In this document: positions 60,286 to 64,000 of the stretch, piece by piece
How the letters are laid out: the number at the start of each line of letters is the position of its first letter
How positions within the stretch are numbered: position 1 is the first letter of the stretch
Assembly: GCA_903875135.1 (NCBI GenBank)
Contig: CAIQUZ010000114.1
Coordinates: 62,001-126,000, forward strand
Direction of reading: 5' to 3'
From: an uncultured beta proteobacterium
Lineage (GTDB): Bacteria; Pseudomonadota; Gammaproteobacteria; Burkholderiales; Burkholderiaceae
Length of the DNA: 64,000 nt
Position numbers and translations under genes: made by a program
Notes under the pieces: generated by a model
Database searches by the model: none
Told to the model about the DNA's origin: nothing
The model's input: only the letters and a program-made list of their open reading frames with translations

Positions 60286-61425
60286 TTGGCGACAAAAAAA
60301 GATTTTTACGAGGTCTTGGGGGTACCGAAAAGCGCCAGTGACGATGAGATTAAAAAAGCTTATCGAAAAATGGCGATGAAGTACCATCCTGACCGCAACC
60401 CTGATAACAAAGAGTCAGAGGATAAATTTAAAGAAGCCAAAGAGGCTTATGAGATGCTTTCTGATCCACAGAAGAAAGCGGCTTATGACCAATATGGTCA
60501 CGCTGGCGTTGACCCAAGTATGGGTGGATTTGGTGCGGCTGGAGCCCAAGGATTTGGTGGGTTTGCGGATGCTTTCGGAGACATATTTGGCGATATGTTT
60601 GGCGCCGGAGGCGCTCGAGGAGGGCGTGGTGGGCCACAGGTTTATCGTGGTGGAGATTTACGCTACAGCATGGAAATATCTCTAGAAGAGGCGGCTAAAG
60701 GCCATGAAACTCAAATTAGAGTACCTGGTTGGAGTGCTTGTGACATTTGCGATTCTTCTGGGGCTGAGCCAGGCTCCAAGGTAGAAACCTGTTCGACCTG
60801 TAATGGTCAGGGTCAAGTTCGGATGTCTCAAGGCTTTTTCTCCATGCAGCAGACCTGTCCTAAGTGCCGAGGTAATGGACAATTCATACCGAAGCCATGT
60901 AAGAAATGCCATGGTGAAGGGAAAATCAAGCAACAAAAAACCTTAGAAGTAAAGATACCGGCCGGCATCGAAGATGGCATGCGCATTCGTTTGACAGGTC
61001 ATGGAGAGCCCGGCATTAATCAAGGCCCTGCTGGAGATTTATACGTTGAGGTACATATCAAGGCGCATACGGTATTCGAGCGGGATGGAGATGACCTGCA
61101 TTTCCAGATGCCGATTTCTTTTGCGACAGCATGTTTAGGTGGCGAGGTTCAGGTACCAACTCTTGCAGGTCAGGCCAGCTTTCAGGTGGTCGAGGGCACT
61201 CAAACTGGCCGCACTTACCGTTTGCGAGGTAAAGGGATTAAAGGAATCCGGGCATCGATACCTGGAGACCTATACATTCATATACAAGTGGAAGTGCCTG
61301 TGAAGTTAAATGATCAACAACGCAAGTTAATACAAGAGCTAGACCAAAGTTTGCAATCAGATAGTCGAAAGCACAATCCTCAAGAAAGAGGATGGATTGA
61401 TCGCGTAAAAGGTTTTTTTAACTAG
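60286..61425 (+). CDS. dnaJ: Chaperone DnaJ (Hsp40)
   Basis: 379 residues, TTG start (AAAGGAA seven bases upstream). J domain with the HPD motif in [10 protein letters not shown] (about 33-35), a Gly/Phe-rich region (about 75-120), four CxxCxGxG zinc repeats ([32 protein letters not shown]), and the C-terminal substrate domain. The first repeat has Ser where Gly is usual (CDSSG), which is common. It stimulates the DnaK ATPase. Confidence 0.98.
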   Translation: MATKKDFYEVLGVPKSASDDEIKKAYRKMAMKYHPDRNPDNKESEDKFKEAKEAYEMLSDPQKKAAYDQYGHAGVDPSMGGFGAAGAQGFGGFADAFGDIFGDMFGAGGARGGRGGPQVYRGGDLRYSMEISLEEAAKGHETQIRVPGWSACDICDSSGAEPGSKVETCSTCNGQGQVRMSQGFFSMQQTCPKCRGNGQFIPKPCKKCHGEGKIKQQKTLEVKIPAGIEDGMRIRLTGHGEPGINQGPAGDLYVEVHIKAHTVFERDGDDLHFQMPISFATACLGGEVQVPTLAGQASFQVVEGTQTGRTYRLRGKGIKGIRASIPGDLYIHIQVEVPVKLNDQQRKLIQELDQSLQSDSRKHNPQERGWIDRVKGFFN

Positions 61426-62242
61426 AAAAACAATGTTCGGGAGCTGGAAATGCTCCCGACTTTACTTCCGTAATATAAAGTTCAATGGCTTTATCAATCG
61501 TACCGGTAGTTGCCAAAAAGTTTTTAACAAACTTTGGTTGCCTTCCTGGGAAGGCGCCTAAAGCATCATGCATGACTAAAACTTGACCAGAGCACTCGGC
61601 TCCTGCGCCAATACCAATCGTCGGTATCGAAATATTTTCCGTAATTGCTTTGCCTAGTGAAGATGGTATAGCTTCTAAAACCAGCATTTGTGCACCTGCG
61701 CTCTCTAATATTTTTGCTTCTTTTAACATTTGTTCAGCTTGAGAAGATGACTTTCCTTGCACCTTAAAGCCGCCAAGTGTGTTGACAGATTGGGGTAATA
61801 AACCTAAGTGGGCGCAGACTGGAATACCCTGACGAACCAAATTCTCAACAGTCGGTGCTAACCAAGCGCCTCCCTCTAACTTAATCATTTTTGCCCCAGC
61901 TTGCATCAACAAGGCGGCATTTTTAAGTGCTTGCGATGGTTCTGCATAGCTAGCAAAAGGCATATCAGAGATCAGGTAAGAGCGCCGGAGATTTTTACTG
62001 ACGCAATGCGTATGGTAAATCATATCCTCAATGAGAACGGGGAGGGTGGTTGTATGGCCTTGAATCACATTGCCAAGAGAGTCACCCACCAAAATAATAT
62101 CAATGCCAATTTGATCAAATAAAGTAGCAAAACTTGCATCATATGCTGTCAGGCTCGTTATTTTTTCGCGAGCTTGGTACATCTTATTTAATGAACTGAT
62201 GGTAAGTGCTGGGATTGATTCATTGGTATCGATGTATGCCAT
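61418..62242 (-). CDS. panB: 3-methyl-2-oxobutanoate hydroxymethyltransferase
   Basis: 274 residues. Metal and substrate motifs: [40 protein letters not shown] and [26 protein letters not shown]. It makes ketopantoate from ketoisovalerate in pantothenate synthesis. Its 3' end overlaps dnaJ by eight bases. 45 bases downstream of folK on the same strand. Confidence 0.98.
   Translation of the reverse strand: MAYIDTNESIPALTISSLNKMYQAREKITSLTAYDASFATLFDQIGIDIILVGDSLGNVIQGHTTTLPVLIEDMIYHTHCVSKNLRRSYLISDMPFASYAEPSQALKNAALLMQAGAKMIKLEGGAWLAPTVENLVRQGIPVCAHLGLLPQSVNTLGGFKVQGKSSSQAEQMLKEAKILESAGAQMLVLEAIPSSLGKAITENISIPTIGIGAGAECSGQVLVMHDALGAFPGRQPKFVKNFLATTGTIDKAIELYITEVKSGAFPAPEHCFSS
61438..61458 (+). 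terminator. Possible dnaJ terminator inside panB
   Basis: CGGGAGC (61438-61444), 7-base loop, GCTCCCG (61452-61458), followed by ACTTTACTT. It lies 13 bases past the dnaJ stop. The stem is strong, the T-tract weak; it also encodes panB residues. Confidence 0.45.
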
Positions 62243-62287
62243 ATAACTACCTTTATGCTAAAACATCAATATAACGAATTTTTTTGA

Positions 62288-62806
62288 TTAATGGGTATTA
62301 TTTGATTCGCCACCCTTTGGGCATTGTTGCATTTGCAATTTTTCAATTTTTTGCCAAGATAAGTCAGGGAGACGATTTTTCAGCTTTCCGAAAAGCGGTA
62401 ACTCGATTTCAGGCTCAATTTCCAAAAGTGGCAAGAGAACAAACATACGCTCAGTGATTCTGGGATGAGGAATCGTTAGTTCGGGATCGGTATATGAGAG
62501 ATTTTCATAGGTGAGTAAATCGATGTCTAATGTCCGAGGAGCTCTTGCAAAAGGACGTTCTCTACCAAAATGAAGCTCAACAGATTGACAGGCATGCAGC
62601 AATGGAATTGGCTCTAAGGAAGTGGTAATGGCGATAACATTATTGATATAGTCATTTCCAGGGGCATCGACGGGACTACTGATGTAAAAGCAGCTTCTTG
62701 CATTAATTTGAATGGATGGTATCTGTGCAAGACAAATAACTGCATCTGTCAAAATTTGTCGTGAATCTCCAACGTTGCCGCCTAAACCAATATATGCTTT
62801 TGCCAT
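62288..62806 (-). CDS. folK: 2-amino-4-hydroxy-6-hydroxymethyldihydropteridine pyrophosphokinase
   Basis: 172 residues. AYIGLGGNVGDSRQILTDAV at the start, VELHFGRERPFARAPRTLDIDLLTYENL, the HPPK signature, and IPHPRITERMFVLLPLLEI. It makes the pterin diphosphate for folate synthesis. Between pcnB and panB, the usual order in this group. Confidence 0.97.
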   Translation of the reverse strand: MAKAYIGLGGNVGDSRQILTDAVICLAQIPSIQINARSCFYISSPVDAPGNDYINNVIAITTSLEPIPLLHACQSVELHFGRERPFARAPRTLDIDLLTYENLSYTDPELTIPHPRITERMFVLLPLLEIEPEIELPLFGKLKNRLPDLSWQKIEKLQMQQCPKGGESNNTH

Positions 62807-62854
62807 AAAAAATACCCTTTAAGTTGGCATGGATATAGATACTTTAATCAAATT

Positions 62855-64000
62855 TCACAAACCTTGCTGAGAGTCATCTGGAAAATTGGTCAGTGCTTGT
62901 TGTTTAGGGCTTCTGCGTCTTCTTCGTCTCGACTTGCCAGGGGTACTTGATGGATTTAGTAGGGATTCTTCCTTGGCATCGAGTATTAATTGCTCTCTTT
63001 CTTGCGCACTAGCTGTTTGAAATTTATCCCACCACTCTGTCAATGATGAGGGTAACTCATCCGCCATGCTTCTCAAACATAAAAAATCATAACCAGCTCT
63101 AAAGCGCGGGGACTCTAGTAAGCGATAGGGCATCTTACCAATGCGTTTTTCAAAACGCGGTTGCAAGCTCCAAATCTCTCGCATATCTGTTTCAAATCTT
63201 CTTTGAATAGCAAAAACCTCACGTTGATTGGCAAGAACTTGATCAATAGCATCGTGCAGAGAAGGTATCTGAGGTTTACCTGTGCTCATTTCATTTTGCC
63301 ACCCTAGATATACTTCATGCCACAACAAGGTGGCAAATAAAAATCCAGGTGAAATAGGTTTACCCAATTGGACACGTTCATCGGTTCGATCAAGGGCTAT
63401 TTTTGCAAAACTATCCTCATTGGCTTGTTGCATAATCGCATCGATCATTGGTAGAAGACCTTGACCTAGACCGACGTGACGTAATGCTTCTAGCGAGGCC
63501 CAAGCATGTCCGGACATGAGTAATTTTAAAATTTCATCGAACAACCGCGCACTGGGCACATCATGAATTAATGGAGCCAACTCTGCAATCGGCGTCAGAG
63601 TCAGCGTTTCAATACTGAAGCCTGTTTTAGCGGCAAACCTAACTGCCCGTAACATTCGAATCGGATCCTCACGATAACGCTGTGTTGGCTGACCAATCAT
63701 ACGAATTAAATGCTCTTTAATGTCTTTCATCCCGCCATGGTAGTCAAGGACGAATTGAGTAGCCGGATTGTAGTACATTGCATTGATGGTGAAGTCCCGT
63801 CGCGCGGCATCCTCTGATTGGCTGCCCCAAATATTATCACTAAGAATACGACCGCTTTCATTGATGTGCTCACTCTCGTTATTGAGCATCGCTCGAAAAG
63901 TTGAGACTTCAATAATTTCTGGCTTATTTCCACCATAGAAGGTGACGTGAACAATTTGAAAACGCCGACCAATGAGACGGGATTTTTTAAACAAGGATTG
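62855..64000 (-). CDS. pcnB: Poly(A) polymerase I, C-terminal part (5' end beyond window)
   Basis: 381 residues are visible and the frame stays open to base 64000; the TTG at 63994 is internal, not a start. RLIGRRFQIVHVTF, AARRDFTINAMYYNP and ERYREDPIRMLRAVRFAAKTGF are typical of the PcnB nucleotidyltransferase head and neck; the catalytic GxSxD region must lie outside. The C-terminus carries an Arg-rich stretch (SRRRRRRSPKQQ) for RNA binding. It adds 3' poly(A) tails that promote RNA decay. Confidence 0.96.
   Translation of the reverse strand, partial: QSLFKKSRLIGRRFQIVHVTFYGGNKPEIIEVSTFRAMLNNESEHINESGRILSDNIWGSQSEDAARRDFTINAMYYNPATQFVLDYHGGMKDIKEHLIRMIGQPTQRYREDPIRMLRAVRFAAKTGFSIETLTLTPIAELAPLIHDVPSARLFDEILKLLMSGHAWASLEALRHVGLGQGLLPMIDAIMQQANEDSFAKIALDRTDERVQLGKPISPGFLFATLLWHEVYLGWQNEMSTGKPQIPSLHDAIDQVLANQREVFAIQRRFETDMREIWSLQPRFEKRIGKMPYRLLESPRFRAGYDFLCLRSMADELPSSLTEWWDKFQTASAQEREQLILDAKEESLLNPSSTPGKSRRRRRRSPKQQALTNFPDDSQQGL

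Overview
The window reads as an ordinary chromosomal segment of a low-GC betaproteobacterium in the order Burkholderiales. A Polynucleobacter-like member of the Burkholderiaceae fits best. The basis is the gene order pcnB-folK-panB / dnaJ-dnaK-grpE-hemH-hrcA / nadK-recN / glnE / yhdP-nit-tldD-aroG, a Bug-type (tripartite tricarboxylate) binding protein, glcDEF, an E. coli-type GlnE and OxyR, and AT-leaning coding sequence. The genus is an inference. Genes are packed tightly, many start/stop codons overlap, and no gene-free stretch exceeds 300 bases. I saw no rRNA, tRNA, CRISPR array, insertion sequence or prophage gene.

Layout. 1-1.6 kb: the end of a flavin-dependent monooxygenase facing an RraA-family aldolase-like gene. 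1.7-3.9 kb: groES-groEL behind a sigma70-type promoter with a CIRCE operator. 3.9-7 kb: a DUF3302 / HlyD / NodT-type envelope cassette. 7-8.7 kb: an unrecognised exported 564-residue protein. 8.7-16.5 kb: a seven-gene, translationally coupled operon for CoA-dependent breakdown of an ortho-substituted benzoate (2-aminobenzoate or salicylate), with its own MarR regulator and a palindromic operator at the promoter. 16.5-20 kb: a small exported protein and the three-gene proton-translocating transhydrogenase. 20-26.9 kb: mnmA, a GST, purB, waaA, then an aromatic-hydroxylase-like flavoprotein paired with a Bug binding protein. 26.9-32.3 kb: queA-tgt-yajC-secD-secF. 32.4-36.2 kb: recG-oxyR-ubiA. 36.2-41.7 kb: glycolate oxidase glcDEF followed by yggS and proC. 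41.7-42.3 kb: a PduO-type cobalamin adenosyltransferase, probably on a leaderless mRNA. 42.3-50 kb: yhdP-nit-tldD-aroG. 50-57.6 kb: glnE, recN, nadK, hrcA, hemH. 57.7-61.4 kb: grpE-dnaK-dnaJ. 61.4-64 kb: panB, folK and the 3' part of pcnB.

The most interesting signal is between tldD and aroG. There a 20-codon reading frame (MFTGIFYYFYFSISDLAVER) is followed by a strong intrinsic terminator. An early segment of the frame (TGGCGGT) can pair with the 5' arm of that terminator. This has the geometry of a Phe/Tyr translational attenuator controlling DAHP synthase. The heat-shock genes show split control: groESL has CIRCE (its repressor HrcA is encoded in the window), while grpE and dnaK each have a sigma32-like promoter with the same CTTGAAA-N11 spacing. 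These regulatory calls rest on reading the sequence only; no alignment, folding or database search was run.
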